Shown in pieces: positions 1 to 10,547 of a stretch of DNA of 49,557 nucleotides. This DNA is from Bacteroidota bacterium (GTDB lineage Bacteria; Bacteroidota; Bacteroidia; Palsa-948). The notes under the pieces were generated by a model that worked only from the letters and a program-made list of their open reading frames with translations, did no database searches and was not told where the DNA came from. Made by a program: the position numbers and the translations under genes. The stretch covers positions 1 to 49,557 of the forward strand of contig PLUL01000040.1 of NCBI GenBank assembly GCA_003164895.1. The letters are read 5' to 3'. How positions within the stretch are numbered: the first letter of the stretch is position 1; each line of letters begins with the position of its first letter.

Positions 1-326
1 GTTAATTATGAAAGAGGTCTAATATAGCGTTTTGTCCTTTTTGTCCAAACGGAAATAAAATAAAAAAAGGGATGTCGCTGGCTTAAAAGTTTTTTCTGTT
101 GCACAGTCGTTTTAAATGACTACTAACTATTGGCTTTACACATTGCACAGCCAAGATATTTATTTTTCATCACAGCCAAAACATAACATAGAGAGCTATT
201 TCTTTTTAATTTTATCGCCCCTTGATAAATGCAGATTCAAACGGAAAAACTTGGATTCAAACGGAGGAGAAATTTTATCTGTCTGTATCCGTCATTTTCC
301 GTTTGCATCCCTGAAAATAAAAAAAA
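1..326. other. Upstream non-coding region of ruvA
   Basis: I see no convincing gene here. An open frame that starts at 116 runs into ruvA in another frame and has no recognisable protein character. The visible structure is a short word, GATTCAAACGGA, present twice in direct orientation (about 234-245 and 254-265), with a near-perfect inverted copy TCCGTTTGCATCC at 298-310. The second direct copy and the inverted copy could pair as a 12-of-13 stem just ahead of the ruvA start. No good TAnnTTTG promoter element was found. In other Bacteroidota ruvA often follows a malic enzyme gene; whether that holds here lies outside the window. Confidence 0.5.
234..310. repeat. Direct and inverted copies of GATTCAAACGGA
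   Basis: Two direct copies (about 234-245 and 254-265) and one inverted copy (298-310, one mismatch) lie within 80 bases upstream of ruvA. A related word, GATTCACACGGATTT, occurs at about 26626-26640 just upstream of metX, so this may be a dispersed intergenic repeat rather than a ruvA-specific operator. The second and third copies could form a hairpin in the ruvA leader. Confidence 0.45.
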
Positions 327-914
327 ATGATAACCCACATCGAAGGTCGCCTGCTTGAAAAAAATCCAACCTACGCAATCATTGATTGCAATGGCGTTGG
401 TTATTACCTCAACATTACGGTTAATACCTATTCCAAAATCGGCAGCTCGGAAAAATGCAAATTACTTGCCCATGTTATTGTCAGTCAGATGGATCTTTCT
501 CAAACCATGTATGGTTTTTTTGATGAGGATGAACGCAGCGTTTTTCGTCATCTCATTTCTGTTTCGGGAGTTGGTGCATCCACCGCGCGCATGGTGCTTT
601 CATCGCTCACGCCGCCGGAAGTTCAGCAAGCAATTTTAACGAGCAATGTTGCGGTTTTCAAAAACATAAAAGGCATTGGAGAAAAAACCGCGCAACGCAT
701 TATTATTGACCTGAATGGCAAGATAAATACTGAAAAACCCACCCCCTTAAAACCATTCGGCACACACAATAAAACCCGCGAGGAGGCGTTGATGGCTTTG
801 CTCACGCTGGGCTTTGCAAAAAATGCTTCTGAAAAAGCTGTTGACAGGGTACTGCAACTAAGTCCTGATGTGCCGGTTGAGCGTTTGATAAAAGAAGCGT
901 TGAAAAATTTATAA
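327..914 (+). CDS. ruvA: Holliday junction branch migration protein RuvA
   Basis: RuvA binds four-way DNA junctions as a tetramer and loads the RuvB motor during recombinational repair. The 195-residue product has the usual family length and order: an N-terminal OB-fold (about 1-63), two helix-hairpin-helix motifs (SVSGVGASTARM near 78-89 and NIKGIGEKTAQRI near 113-125), and a C-terminal helical domain (about 148-195) that contacts RuvB. It starts at an ATG preceded by an A-rich stretch without a Shine-Dalgarno sequence, as is normal in Bacteroidota. sprA begins 18 nt after its stop, so the two are probably co-transcribed. The ruvA-sprA order is common in this phylum. No defects are seen. Confidence 0.97.
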   Translation: MITHIEGRLLEKNPTYAIIDCNGVGYYLNITVNTYSKIGSSEKCKLLAHVIVSQMDLSQTMYGFFDEDERSVFRHLISVSGVGASTARMVLSSLTPPEVQQAILTSNVAVFKNIKGIGEKTAQRIIIDLNGKINTEKPTPLKPFGTHNKTREEALMALLTLGFAKNASEKAVDRVLQLSPDVPVERLIKEALKNL

Positions 915-932
915 TCAATTACAAAAGTATCC

Positions 933-3900
933 GTGAAAGGATTTAAACATTCTTTTTTTGTTTCTGTATCTATGCTGTTCATCACATTGGTGTGGGCGAG
1001 CAGTTCTAAAATTATATCCTTGCCTGCGCCAAAATCTTTTTCTTCTTCAAGTTCTAATCCTTTAGCAAAAGCAGCTGACCCATCTTTAAATTCGGAAAAG
1101 GTTAGCAATCCTGCCGAACCACCATATTTAAATTCAGAGCCACAAATAATACCACTTGCCGGAGATACACCTATTCCGATGAAATATCCCATGAAGGATG
1201 AATCTACCGGGATGCCTTCGCTGAACGATTACAAGGGCGGACTTTATCTGAAAGAGCCTTCCAACATAAAAACAAATATTACTTACAATACTGATTCAAA
1301 CACATATGACATTACTCAAAAAATGGGAGGTCTTGATTATCGTCCGCCCATTTACATGACTCAGGAAGAATACATGGATTACATGTTCAAAAAATCTTTG
1401 CAGGATTATTGGCATGAGCGAGGTACGGCAGAAGCGATGACTCAGAAGAAAAATAAAGCCAACCTAATTCCTCCTATAAAAATTAACAATGAATATTTCG
1501 ATAGAATTTTTGGAAGCAACGTAATTGATATTCGTCCGCAAGGTTCTGCGGAATTAATTTTTGGCGTGAACTCATCGCATACGGATAATCCCGCTATTCC
1601 TGTTAAACAAAGACGGATTACCACCTTTGATTTTAACGAAAAGATTCAGCTAAGTTTGACTGGAAAAATTGGCGACAAGATGAAAATTACCGCCAACTAC
1701 AACACCGAAGCAACATTTGATTTTGAGAACAAAATGAAATTAGAATGGTCGGGTGGAGAAGATGACATCATTAAAAAAATTGAAGCCGGGAACGTTAGCT
1801 TTCCTCTCAATAGCACACTCATCACCGGCAGCCAAAGTTTATTCGGAATAAAAACACAATTGCAATTTGGAAAACTTACGGTTACGTCGGTTGTTTCACA
1901 GGACAAGGGGCAGAAAAAAGAAATTAATATTCAAAACGGAGCGCAGACAAATCAATTTTCTATCACCGGAGATAATTACGAATCAAACAAAAACTTTTTC
2001 CTCTCGCAATATTTTAAGAACAGATATGATTCGGCGCTTTCGCATATTCCGGTAATAGAATCGGGAGTCAGCATTACACGAGTGGAAGTATGGATTACTA
2101 ACACAACTTCCAATACAAACAACACAAGAAATATTCTTGCCCTGTCTGATATTGGTGAAGATAGTTTAGCGTGGTTTACAAACATCAGCCACTGGATTCA
2201 CCCAAATGCAAACAACGGCCTTCCGAATAATCCGGCAAACAATCTTAATCCCGCAACATTGGTTACCGGTGCCGATACCGCTCTTAGAAACAGAGATAAA
2301 GCGATTGGAATTCTTATCGCCCCTCCGTTAAATCTCCGTCAGGTGCAGGATTTTGAAAAAGTTCTTTCCGCGAGAATGTTATCTCCGAGCGAATTTACTT
2401 TCAATCCAAAACTCGGATTTGTTTCTCTCAACACAAATATAAATCCGGATCAAGTGGTAGCTGCCGCATACCAATATACCCACGAAGGAGTAACGTATCA
2501 GGTAGGAGAATTTTCTTCTGATGGAATTGCCGACCCAAAATGTTTGCTGGTAAAAATGTTGAAGAGCACCAACGTGGATCCAAGGAGAGATAAACTTCTT
2601 TGGGATTTGATGATGAAAAACGTTTATTCCATGGGGGCGTATCAAATAAAGCCGGATAATTTCAGATTGGATATTTTTTATAATAATCCCGCAACAGGAA
2701 CCGATGTACCGATTATTCCCGAAACAGGATTAAAAACTACAGGCAAACCGCTTTTGCAAGTGATGGGGCTTGATCACATCAATACTTCTGGAGATCCAAA
2801 TCCTGATGGTATTTTTGATTTCATTGATGGCGTAACCATTAATGCCGCTACCGGAAGAGTTTATTTTCCAGTGCGCGAACCATTTGGAAATCATTTGAGA
2901 GCAGAAATAAATCCGCCGCCCGGCTCTGCAAATCTTAATGTTACAGCTAACAAATATGTTTTTCAGCAACTCTATGATTCTACAAAATATTCGGCGCAGC
3001 AGATTCCAAGTTTGAATCGTTTCAAGATGAAAGGAAGTTTCACATCTACTGTTGGTTCGGAAATTTCTCTTAATGCTCCAAACATTCCGGCTGGTTCTGT
3101 TGTAGTAACTGCCGGCGGAGTTCCGCTGGTGGAAAATGTGGATTACACGGTTGACTATGCGCTTGGGAAGGTAAAAATTATTAATCAGGGAATTATGATG
3201 TCGGGCACTCCGATAAAAATTACTTTCGAGAGTAATGTTCTTTTTGGTATTCAGCAAAAAACACTTTTGGGAACACGCTTGGATTATCGCGTAAACAAAG
3301 ATTTTAATTTGGGAGCTACCGCCATGAATCTGAACGAACGCCCGCTTACTCAAAAAGTAAACATTGGCGATGAACCGATAGACAACACCATTCTTGGTTT
3401 GGATGGAAATTACCGAAGTGAAGTTCCTTTTCTTACGCGCATGCTTGACAAGCTCCCGTTTTATTCTACAAAAACCATGTCAACCATTACTGCCTCTGGA
3501 GAAGGAGCATATCTTATACCGGGTGTATCTCGCGCAATCGGAAAAAGCGGAACTTCTTACATAGATGATTTTGAAGGCAGCCAAACTCCGATAGATATTA
3601 AAGCCGTTGGAGCGTGGTCAATGGCAAGCACACCTCAGGGCGGAAATCCTCTTTGGCCCGAAGGGGCGCGAACCGATACTGTTTATGGATTCAATCGTGC
3701 GCGACTTGCCTGGTACACGATTGACCCGATGTTCCAGCTCCAAACTAACGGACTTACTCCCGGGTATTATTCAAAAGCACAGATGTCGGATAATTTTTCG
3801 CGCCAGATTTTAGAAACAGAAATTTTTCCGAAGAAAGAATCTCCCACTGGTCAGCCGGTTCCGCTTCAAACACTTGACCTCGCTTTTTATCCTACGGAAC

Positions 3901-6900
3901 GAGGTATGTATAATTACGATGCAACCGGAGTTCCCGGTATTTCTGAAGGAACAAATCCAGATGGCAGCTTAAAGAACAATTCGTTACATCGATGGGGTGG
4001 AATTATGCGTCCTTTAGCAACAACCGATTTTGAAGCGGCAAACGTTACCTATGTACAATTTTGGGTGATGGATCCGTTCAACCCAGATCTTACCGTTCCG
4101 GCTAATCCCAATAATGGACTTTTGCCAACATCCGGAGAACTTGTTGTTCAGCTGGGAAATGTTTCAGAAGATGTTTTGCGTGATGGACAGAAAAGTTTTG
4201 AAAATGGTTTGCCTACTTCGCCTTCTGACATAACTCATCCAACAGTAAATACTTCGTGGGGAAAAATTCCAACCATTCAGGCAATTGTAAATGCGTTTGA
4301 TAATGATATTACCACGCGCGCAGCACAGGATGTTGGTCTTGACGGATTGAGCAGTGCAGACGAAGTGAATTACTTTACAAAATTTCTAAATACCCCAACT
4401 ATTTCAGGGTTGAGCGCGGCAGCACATGCAGCTATTATTGCCGATCCATCATCTGACGATTATCATTATTACAGAGGTGATGATTATGATGCGGCATCAC
4501 TTGGCACATTGGAACGATATAAAAAATTTAATGGGGTGGAGGGCAATTCCCCGGTGAGTTCGGGTGCTTATCCAACTTCTTCCACCACACTACCCAGCAC
4601 CGAAGATATTAACCACGATAATAACCTTAGCGAGAACGAAGCATATTATCAGTACACAGTAAAAATTTCTAAAACTGATTTTACTCCACAAAATGTTGGC
4701 AACAATTATATTACCGATGTAGTTGCCGGAGGCGGAACAACGCTTAACAACACACAGGTTTCTGCCAACTGGTACCAGTTGAAAATTCCTGTGGAAGAAT
4801 TTGAAAGTAAGTTTGGAAACATAGCGGATTTTACATCCATTCGTTTTATCCGATTATTGCTGCGTGGATTTAGCAGTCCGGTTGTTCTCCGCATAGCGCA
4901 CATGGATCTTATACGAGGTGAATGGAGAAAATATCAATATGATCTTGCGAGCGACGGAGAATATCCTGGAACTGATAACACTGGAACTTCTTTCGATGTT
5001 ACGGCTGTAAATTATCAGGAGAACGGAACAGAAGCTCCGGTGGATTATGTTCTTCCTCCGGGAATTACACAGCAGTTAAGTTATGGAACCGCAACGCCAG
5101 TTCATCTTAACGAACAATCAATTTCGCTAAAGATGTGCAACTTGCAGGATGGTGATGCAAGAGCGGCATACAAGACGATTAATTTTGATTTGCGTTCATA
5201 CAAAAATTTGAATATGTTTATTCATGCGCACGCACAAACCGGAGGTACACCTTTGCGCAGCGGGGATCTTACTTGCTTTGTTCGGCTTGGAAGCGATTTT
5301 ACACAAAATTATTATGAATATGAAATTCCAATGCAAGTTACTCCTGCCGGTTCGTATGATAACAACAGCAATTCCGATCAGGGAAAGGTTTGGATTCCGG
5401 CAAATAATATGGATCTTGAGTTTTCGGTTTTGGAGCAATTAAAATTAACCCGCGACAAAGCAATGAACGGAGGAGGGGCTACTCTTACTAAACGATACTC
5501 AACAACAATTACAGATCCCGAAGGATATACAAGAACTATTTATGTGGTTGGAAATCCAACCATAAGTGCGCTAAAAACTATTATGATAGGTGTAAGAAAT
5601 CCGAAAAAAACTCCCGGAAGTTCCGATGATGGCTTGGCAAAATGCGCTGAAGTGTGGGTAGATGAATTACGTGTAACCAATTTTATTGAAAAAGCGGGCG
5701 GTGCAAGTGTTGCACATGTTTCTGCAAAACTTGCAGACTTGGGAACGCTCACGTTAGCCGGAAATCTTAGCACGCCGGGTTGGGGAGGACTTGAACAAAC
5801 GGTTGGACAGAGACAGCGTTCCACAAATTATGGATTTGATATTTCTTCTCAAATATTACTAAGCAAATTTTTGCCAGCGAGTTGGGGAATAAGTTTGCCC
5901 ATGTATATTGGATATTCCAACTCAATAATAAGACCCGAATATAATCCGTATGATCCGGATATACTTCTTTCTTCCATATTAAAAGACCCGACTTTGGCTC
6001 AGCACTATCGGGATTCTCTGAAAGCAGTAACGCTTGATAAAACTACGCGTAAGAGCATCAACTTTACAAATGTTAAAAAAGAACGACCAAAAAACTCTAA
6101 GCGAAATAATATTTATGACATAGAAAATTTCACCTTCAATTTTTCTTATACTGGATTTCACAATCAGAGTTCTCAGGTTCAATACAACAACATGAAGGAT
6201 TACCGGGCAGGTATTATTTATGGATATTCCACTACTCCGAAAAATATTCAGCCGTTCAAGAGTGTACAATTGTTTAACAAAAAAGCATTCGCCCTTATAA
6301 AAGATTTTAATTTCTATCCGTATCCAAACAAATTTGCATTCCTGATGAGTTTGGATCGGCACTATGCCGAACAACTTCAGCGCAATACAACAGGATTGGA
6401 TTTTCCGATGCAGGTGTTTTACGACAAACACTTCAACATGGTTCGGAGTTATGATTTGAAATATGATTTAACAAAATCCATTAAAATGGATTTTCATGCC
6501 GATAATAATAGTCGCATCCTTGAACCCTACGGAGCAATTGATACGAAAGAGAAAAGAGACACGATTACAAAAAATATTCTTCAAGGCGGGCTCAATACCA
6601 TGTATGCGCAACACGCAAAAATTGATTATGCTATTCCGTTTAGTAAAATCCCGCTCACAGATTGGATAACCGCCAATGTCGGTTACACAACAAATTATAA
6701 TTGGACACGCGCTTTGTTCAGCGCGGATTCACTTGGTAATTCGATTACAAATGGAAATCAAAAAACCTTGAACGCTCAGGCAAACCTCGTTACCCTTTAC
6801 AACAAAATCCCTTTTCTGAAAAAAGTAAATAAAGGAATTCAAAAAACACCTCCGCCAAAAAAAGCGCCCAAACCTACCGGACCAGTGGACGCAAATTCTG

Positions 6901-8396
6901 CATGGTGGGATAATGTGGATGATGCCACCAAAGCAAAAAAGAAAAAAGATTATCTCTTTGCTCAATATCTGGCGCGCACACTGATGATGGTGAAAAATGT
7001 TTCGTTAAATGCTACCGCCACCGGAGGAATGACACTTGCCGGATATAAAAACAATACTGGATTATTTGGAATGGATAATGGAAATTATTCCTCACCGTTT
7101 GGACTTTCACCGGGATTGGGATTTATTTTTGGTCAGCAGCAAAATTTTGGACCAAACAATCAGGCGTTTACAGATTATGCAAAAGATCAAGGATGGCTTA
7201 AGCAAGCGGTTACGCTGAATACTCCTTTCACCCAATCAAAAACACAAAACATTGCGCTGAGAGCAAATATTGAACCGCTTCCAAGTTTCAAAATAGAACT
7301 TACGGCAAATAAAAATCAATCGCAAACGTACAGCGAGTTTTTTAGATGGGCGCGCGATTCGGTTACCGGTATAAACGAATATCAACATCAAAGCCCGACA
7401 GAAAGCGGAAACTTCAGCATGTCGTTCATATCAATTAGAACAGCGTTACAAAAAACGAATTCGAATTTTGATTCGCCGGTATTCGAAAAGTTTTTGACTA
7501 ACAGAGTTACAATTTCTCAGCGGCTTGAAAATGAATATGCACATACATCAGGATGGTCTCCTGGTAAGCCGGTTGGAAGTCCTTATTTTACGGGATATGG
7601 GGCTACCGCCCAGCAAACACTAATGTTTGCTTTTCTTTCTGCTTATTCAGGACGGGATCCTCAAAAACAATCGCTATTCATGTTTCCAAAAACGCCTTTA
7701 CCAAATTGGCGCATAACATATGATGGTTTGTCGAAAATAAAATCAGTAAAAAAACTTTTCAAAACAATTACAATCAGCCACGCGTATCGCTCCTCTTGTA
7801 ATTTTTCCTATACAAATAATTTGGAATCGGGATTAACCGGAACCGGACAGGCGCCAATAAAAATGGACGAGAATGATAATTTTATGTTTTATGAATTGAT
7901 AAATTCTGTTTCCATTGTGGAGCAATTTGCTCCGCTGATAAAAGTTGATGTGGCGTTGCTGAACGGAATTCTTCTTAATGCGGAAATGAAGGTGGACAGA
8001 AATCTTAATTTAAGTTTTGCCAACACTCAAATCACCGAAGTTGACAGCAAAGAATATGTGGTTGGTTCGGGATATAAATGGAAAAATCTCACAATAAAAA
8101 ATCCTTTTTCAAGCAAAAGCAAGAGTAAAAAACCAATCAAAAGCGATTTAACTTTGAAAGCGGATTTTTCGATCCGGCAAAACCTTACTGTGATTCGGCA
8201 AATAACAACAGAAGCGACAGAACCTACCGCAGGACAAACCATTTACTCTTTAAAAACTTCTGCCGATTACATGATTACATCAAGAATTACGGCTCGATTA
8301 TTTTATAACTGGCTCTTTACCAATCCGAGAATTTCTACGAGCTTCAAATCCTCCAATACAAATGGCGGAATCAGTATCAGATTTTCGTTGAGCTAA
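933..8396 (+). CDS. sprA: SprA, outer-membrane translocon of the type IX secretion system
   Basis: SprA forms the very large outer-membrane beta-barrel through which T9SS substrates leave the periplasm, and is needed for gliding in motile relatives. The product has 2487 residues, within the usual range for SprA/Sov. It begins at GTG (933); this start gives a signal peptide with a basic n-region (MKGFKH) and a hydrophobic core (residues 8-22), which the next ATG would truncate. The body is rich in alternating aromatic and polar strands and Asn/Gly-rich loops, and it ends in RFSLS, a typical barrel end. Its position directly after ruvA is the conserved SprA neighbourhood. At least four proteins encoded in this window look like its cargo (starts at 12972, 21585, 31219 and 45902). 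No frameshift or internal stop is present over 7.4 kb. Confidence 0.95.
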   Translation: MKGFKHSFFVSVSMLFITLVWASSSKIISLPAPKSFSSSSSNPLAKAADPSLNSEKVSNPAEPPYLNSEPQIIPLAGDTPIPMKYPMKDESTGMPSLNDYKGGLYLKEPSNIKTNITYNTDSNTYDITQKMGGLDYRPPIYMTQEEYMDYMFKKSLQDYWHERGTAEAMTQKKNKANLIPPIKINNEYFDRIFGSNVIDIRPQGSAELIFGVNSSHTDNPAIPVKQRRITTFDFNEKIQLSLTGKIGDKMKITANYNTEATFDFENKMKLEWSGGEDDIIKKIEAGNVSFPLNSTLITGSQSLFGIKTQLQFGKLTVTSVVSQDKGQKKEINIQNGAQTNQFSITGDNYESNKNFFLSQYFKNRYDSALSHIPVIESGVSITRVEVWITNTTSNTNNTRNILALSDIGEDSLAWFTNISHWIHPNANNGLPNNPANNLNPATLVTGADTALRNRDKAIGILIAPPLNLRQVQDFEKVLSARMLSPSEFTFNPKLGFVSLNTNINPDQVVAAAYQYTHEGVTYQVGEFSSDGIADPKCLLVKMLKSTNVDPRRDKLLWDLMMKNVYSMGAYQIKPDNFRLDIFYNNPATGTDVPIIPETGLKTTGKPLLQVMGLDHINTSGDPNPDGIFDFIDGVTINAATGRVYFPVREPFGNHLRAEINPPPGSANLNVTANKYVFQQLYDSTKYSAQQIPSLNRFKMKGSFTSTVGSEISLNAPNIPAGSVVVTAGGVPLVENVDYTVDYALGKVKIINQGIMMSGTPIKITFESNVLFGIQQKTLLGTRLDYRVNKDFNLGATAMNLNERPLTQKVNIGDEPIDNTILGLDGNYRSEVPFLTRMLDKLPFYSTKTMSTITASGEGAYLIPGVSRAIGKSGTSYIDDFEGSQTPIDIKAVGAWSMASTPQGGNPLWPEGARTDTVYGFNRARLAWYTIDPMFQLQTNGLTPGYYSKAQMSDNFSRQILETEIFPKKESPTGQPVPLQTLDLAFYPTERGMYNYDATGVPGISEGTNPDGSLKNNSLHRWGGIMRPLATTDFEAANVTYVQFWVMDPFNPDLTVPANPNNGLLPTSGELVVQLGNVSEDVLRDGQKSFENGLPTSPSDITHPTVNTSWGKIPTIQAIVNAFDNDITTRAAQDVGLDGLSSADEVNYFTKFLNTPTISGLSAAAHAAIIADPSSDDYHYYRGDDYDAASLGTLERYKKFNGVEGNSPVSSGAYPTSSTTLPSTEDINHDNNLSENEAYYQYTVKISKTDFTPQNVGNNYITDVVAGGGTTLNNTQVSANWYQLKIPVEEFESKFGNIADFTSIRFIRLLLRGFSSPVVLRIAHMDLIRGEWRKYQYDLASDGEYPGTDNTGTSFDVTAVNYQENGTEAPVDYVLPPGITQQLSYGTATPVHLNEQSISLKMCNLQDGDARAAYKTINFDLRSYKNLNMFIHAHAQTGGTPLRSGDLTCFVRLGSDFTQNYYEYEIPMQVTPAGSYDNNSNSDQGKVWIPANNMDLEFSVLEQLKLTRDKAMNGGGATLTKRYSTTITDPEGYTRTIYVVGNPTISALKTIMIGVRNPKKTPGSSDDGLAKCAEVWVDELRVTNFIEKAGGASVAHVSAKLADLGTLTLAGNLSTPGWGGLEQTVGQRQRSTNYGFDISSQILLSKFLPASWGISLPMYIGYSNSIIRPEYNPYDPDILLSSILKDPTLAQHYRDSLKAVTLDKTTRKSINFTNVKKERPKNSKRNNIYDIENFTFNFSYTGFHNQSSQVQYNNMKDYRAGIIYGYSTTPKNIQPFKSVQLFNKKAFALIKDFNFYPYPNKFAFLMSLDRHYAEQLQRNTTGLDFPMQVFYDKHFNMVRSYDLKYDLTKSIKMDFHADNNSRILEPYGAIDTKEKRDTITKNILQGGLNTMYAQHAKIDYAIPFSKIPLTDWITANVGYTTNYNWTRALFSADSLGNSITNGNQKTLNAQANLVTLYNKIPFLKKVNKGIQKTPPPKKAPKPTGPVDANSAWWDNVDDATKAKKKKDYLFAQYLARTLMMVKNVSLNATATGGMTLAGYKNNTGLFGMDNGNYSSPFGLSPGLGFIFGQQQNFGPNNQAFTDYAKDQGWLKQAVTLNTPFTQSKTQNIALRANIEPLPSFKIELTANKNQSQTYSEFFRWARDSVTGINEYQHQSPTESGNFSMSFISIRTALQKTNSNFDSPVFEKFLTNRVTISQRLENEYAHTSGWSPGKPVGSPYFTGYGATAQQTLMFAFLSAYSGRDPQKQSLFMFPKTPLPNWRITYDGLSKIKSVKKLFKTITISHAYRSSCNFSYTNNLESGLTGTGQAPIKMDENDNFMFYELINSVSIVEQFAPLIKVDVALLNGILLNAEMKVDRNLNLSFANTQITEVDSKEYVVGSGYKWKNLTIKNPFSSKSKSKKPIKSDLTLKADFSIRQNLTVIRQITTEATEPTAGQTIYSLKTSADYMITSRITARLFYNWLFTNPRISTSFKSSNTNGGISIRFSLS

Positions 8397-8414
8397 GAAA
8401 GAAAACTAAATAAC

Positions 8415-8422
8415 TATATTTG
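8415..8422 (+). promoter_or_regulatory. Candidate -7 element TATATTTG for dsbD
   Basis: TATATTTG matches the Bacteroidota -7 consensus TAnnTTTG and lies 20 nt before the dsbD ATG. A TTG at 8388-8390 could be the -33 element, but the 24-nt spacer is longer than usual, so this is moderate evidence only. Confidence 0.4.
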
Positions 8423-8442
8423 GTCGCGCAAAAAATCATCGG

Positions 8443-10512
8443 ATGAAAACGATAAAACATTTTTTCTTTTTTCTGTTTCTATTTTTTTTGCAAATAGGAT
8501 GTGATAATCCTCATGATACAAAACAATCATCTGTCGCTGTTCCTATTGCCACTGTTGCTGCGCAGGTTCAAAATCCTGTGAAGTGGAATTTTTCCATTAA
8601 TAAAATTTCTGATAGTGAAGTTGAGCTTATTTTGAAAGCCAAGATTGACAAGGGCTGGCACATGTATGCACTCAAACAGGAAAAAGATGACGGACCCGTT
8701 CCCATCACTTTTGAATTTGAAAAAAATCCGAACTATGAAATATCTGGAAAAATATCAGAACCAAAACCGCATGAAGAGTATGATAAAACTTTTGAAATGA
8801 CCGTTCGTTATTTTGAAAAGGAAGTTACCTATAAACAAAAAATAAAAATTCTTTCGCAAAAAACATTTTCTGTAAAGGGATCGCTTAATTATGAATCCTG
8901 TTCGGATGTTTGCGTGATGTTGAGCAAAGATTTTGAATTTAAAATAGAAGGGAAAGGCGGAATCGAAAATAAATCCGAAACAATAAAAACCAAAAAAGAT
9001 TCCGACACACTAAAAATTCAGGTTGCTGATACCGCTCACAAAATTTCTTCTGCTACCATTGACGATGAAAATTTTCACGACAGTTGCGGATCACTCGAAG
9101 GAGATAATTTTGCTACGCTTTCCGGCTGGTCAATTTTTATTCAGGGCTTGATCGGAGGGTTGTTGGCGTTACTTACGCCTTGTGTTTTTTCTATGATTCC
9201 GCTAACCGTAAGTTTTTTTATCAAGCAAAGTAAGGATAGAAAAACAGGAATTCGCAATTCACTTGTTTATTCTGTTTCAATTGTTTTGATTTATGTTGCA
9301 CTCGGATTTATCATCACAAAACTTTTTGGAGCCGACACGCTGAATAAAATGGCAAGTGATGTTTGGTTCAATCTTTTGTTCTTCGTTATCTTCATCGTAT
9401 TTGCGGTTTCTTTTTTTGGTGCATTTGAAATTACATTACCAAGCTCATGGGCAAATAAAACAGACCGCGCAGCAGAGCGAGGCGGAATGATTGGAATTTT
9501 TTTTATGGCATTTACGCTTTCATTGGTTTCGTTTTCCTGCACGGGTCCAATAATCGGAACATTATTAGTGCAAGCTGCGGTGGGTGGGGGAAATATGGGT
9601 CCGCTTCTTGGGATGACAGGATTTGCAATTGCGCTTGCGCTGCCGTTTGCTTTGTTCGCAGCGTTTCCTGCTTGGTTGAATTCAATGCCGAAAGCAGGCG
9701 GTTGGCTCAATTCTGTGAAAGTAAGTTTGGGATTTTTAGAACTCGCGCTCGCGCTGAAATTTTTTTCCAATGTTGATCTTGCGTATCACTGGGGGATTTT
9801 AAAAAGAGAAATTTTTATTTCTCTCTGGATAATAATTTTCGGTTTGTGGGGATTTTATCTTTTGGGTAAAATAAAGTTTTCGCACGACAGCGAAGTAAAA
9901 CATCTTTCTATTTCGAGATTGATTTTTGCAATTATCGTCATGAGTTTCACATTATATCTTATTCCCGGATTGTGGGGTGCGCCGCTTAAACTCATCAGCG
10001 GATTTCCTCCTCCTGATTTTTATAAAGAATGGAACGCCGGAAAAGCCGAAAGCGGACATTGTCCGCACGATCTTTCTTGCTTTCACGATTACGACGAAGG
10101 AATGGCGTATGCAAGAAATCAAGGCAAACCCGTGATGCTTGATTTTACAGGATGGAGCTGTGTTAATTGTAGAAAAATGGAAGACAATGTTTGGGGTGAT
10201 CCTGAAGTTATAAAGCGTTTGCGCGAAGATTATGTTTTGATTTCACTTTATGTGGATGATAAAACGCCGCTTGCGGAAAAAGACCAAAACATTTCAAAAA
10301 CCACAGGAAATAAAATAAAAAATCTTGGAAACAAGTGGAGCGATTTGCAGGCATCTGTTTACAAAACAAATTCTCAGCCCTATTATGTTTTGATAGATAA
10401 CAACGCGAAAAAAATTGCCAAGCCGCGCGGAGGTTATAATCCGGATGTAATTGTTTTCAAACAATTTCTTGATGAGGGATTGTGCCGATATAAAACGAGA
10501 ATGAGCAGGTAG
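8443..10512 (+). CDS. dsbD: Thiol:disulfide interchange protein DsbD
   Basis: DsbD carries electrons from cytoplasmic thioredoxin across the inner membrane to periplasmic thiol partners. All three domains are visible in 689 residues: an N-terminal periplasmic domain (about 45-170) with a C-x3-C pair (C153, C157); a membrane domain of about eight helices (about 230-510) with the conserved TPCVF (C247) and SCTGP (C366) motifs; and a C-terminal thioredoxin domain with the WSCVNCRK active site (C573, C576). The N-terminus is hydrophobic and ends in QIGC at residue 20, an imperfect lipobox. It follows sprA after 46 nt with its own candidate promoter. It may support disulfide handling in exported proteins; that link is inferred. 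Confidence 0.93.
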   Translation: MKTIKHFFFFLFLFFLQIGCDNPHDTKQSSVAVPIATVAAQVQNPVKWNFSINKISDSEVELILKAKIDKGWHMYALKQEKDDGPVPITFEFEKNPNYEISGKISEPKPHEEYDKTFEMTVRYFEKEVTYKQKIKILSQKTFSVKGSLNYESCSDVCVMLSKDFEFKIEGKGGIENKSETIKTKKDSDTLKIQVADTAHKISSATIDDENFHDSCGSLEGDNFATLSGWSIFIQGLIGGLLALLTPCVFSMIPLTVSFFIKQSKDRKTGIRNSLVYSVSIVLIYVALGFIITKLFGADTLNKMASDVWFNLLFFVIFIVFAVSFFGAFEITLPSSWANKTDRAAERGGMIGIFFMAFTLSLVSFSCTGPIIGTLLVQAAVGGGNMGPLLGMTGFAIALALPFALFAAFPAWLNSMPKAGGWLNSVKVSLGFLELALALKFFSNVDLAYHWGILKREIFISLWIIIFGLWGFYLLGKIKFSHDSEVKHLSISRLIFAIIVMSFTLYLIPGLWGAPLKLISGFPPPDFYKEWNAGKAESGHCPHDLSCFHDYDEGMAYARNQGKPVMLDFTGWSCVNCRKMEDNVWGDPEVIKRLREDYVLISLYVDDKTPLAEKDQNISKTTGNKIKNLGNKWSDLQASVYKTNSQPYYVLIDNNAKKIAKPRGGYNPDVIVFKQFLDEGLCRYKTRMSR

Positions 10513-10547
10513 AAAACCCCGTTTATCTCAAAAAAGTATTTTCCGTT

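Noticed and set aside
116-358. Short plus-strand frame ahead of ruvA
   Set aside because: It overlaps ruvA in another frame, has atypical composition and no homology that I recognise.
623-1192. 189-codon open frame antisense to ruvA and sprA
   Set aside because: It overlaps the ends of two certain genes and has no recognisable domain.
9291-9770. 159-codon frame antisense to dsbD
   Set aside because: It lies wholly within the membrane domain of dsbD on the other strand and shows no independent protein character.
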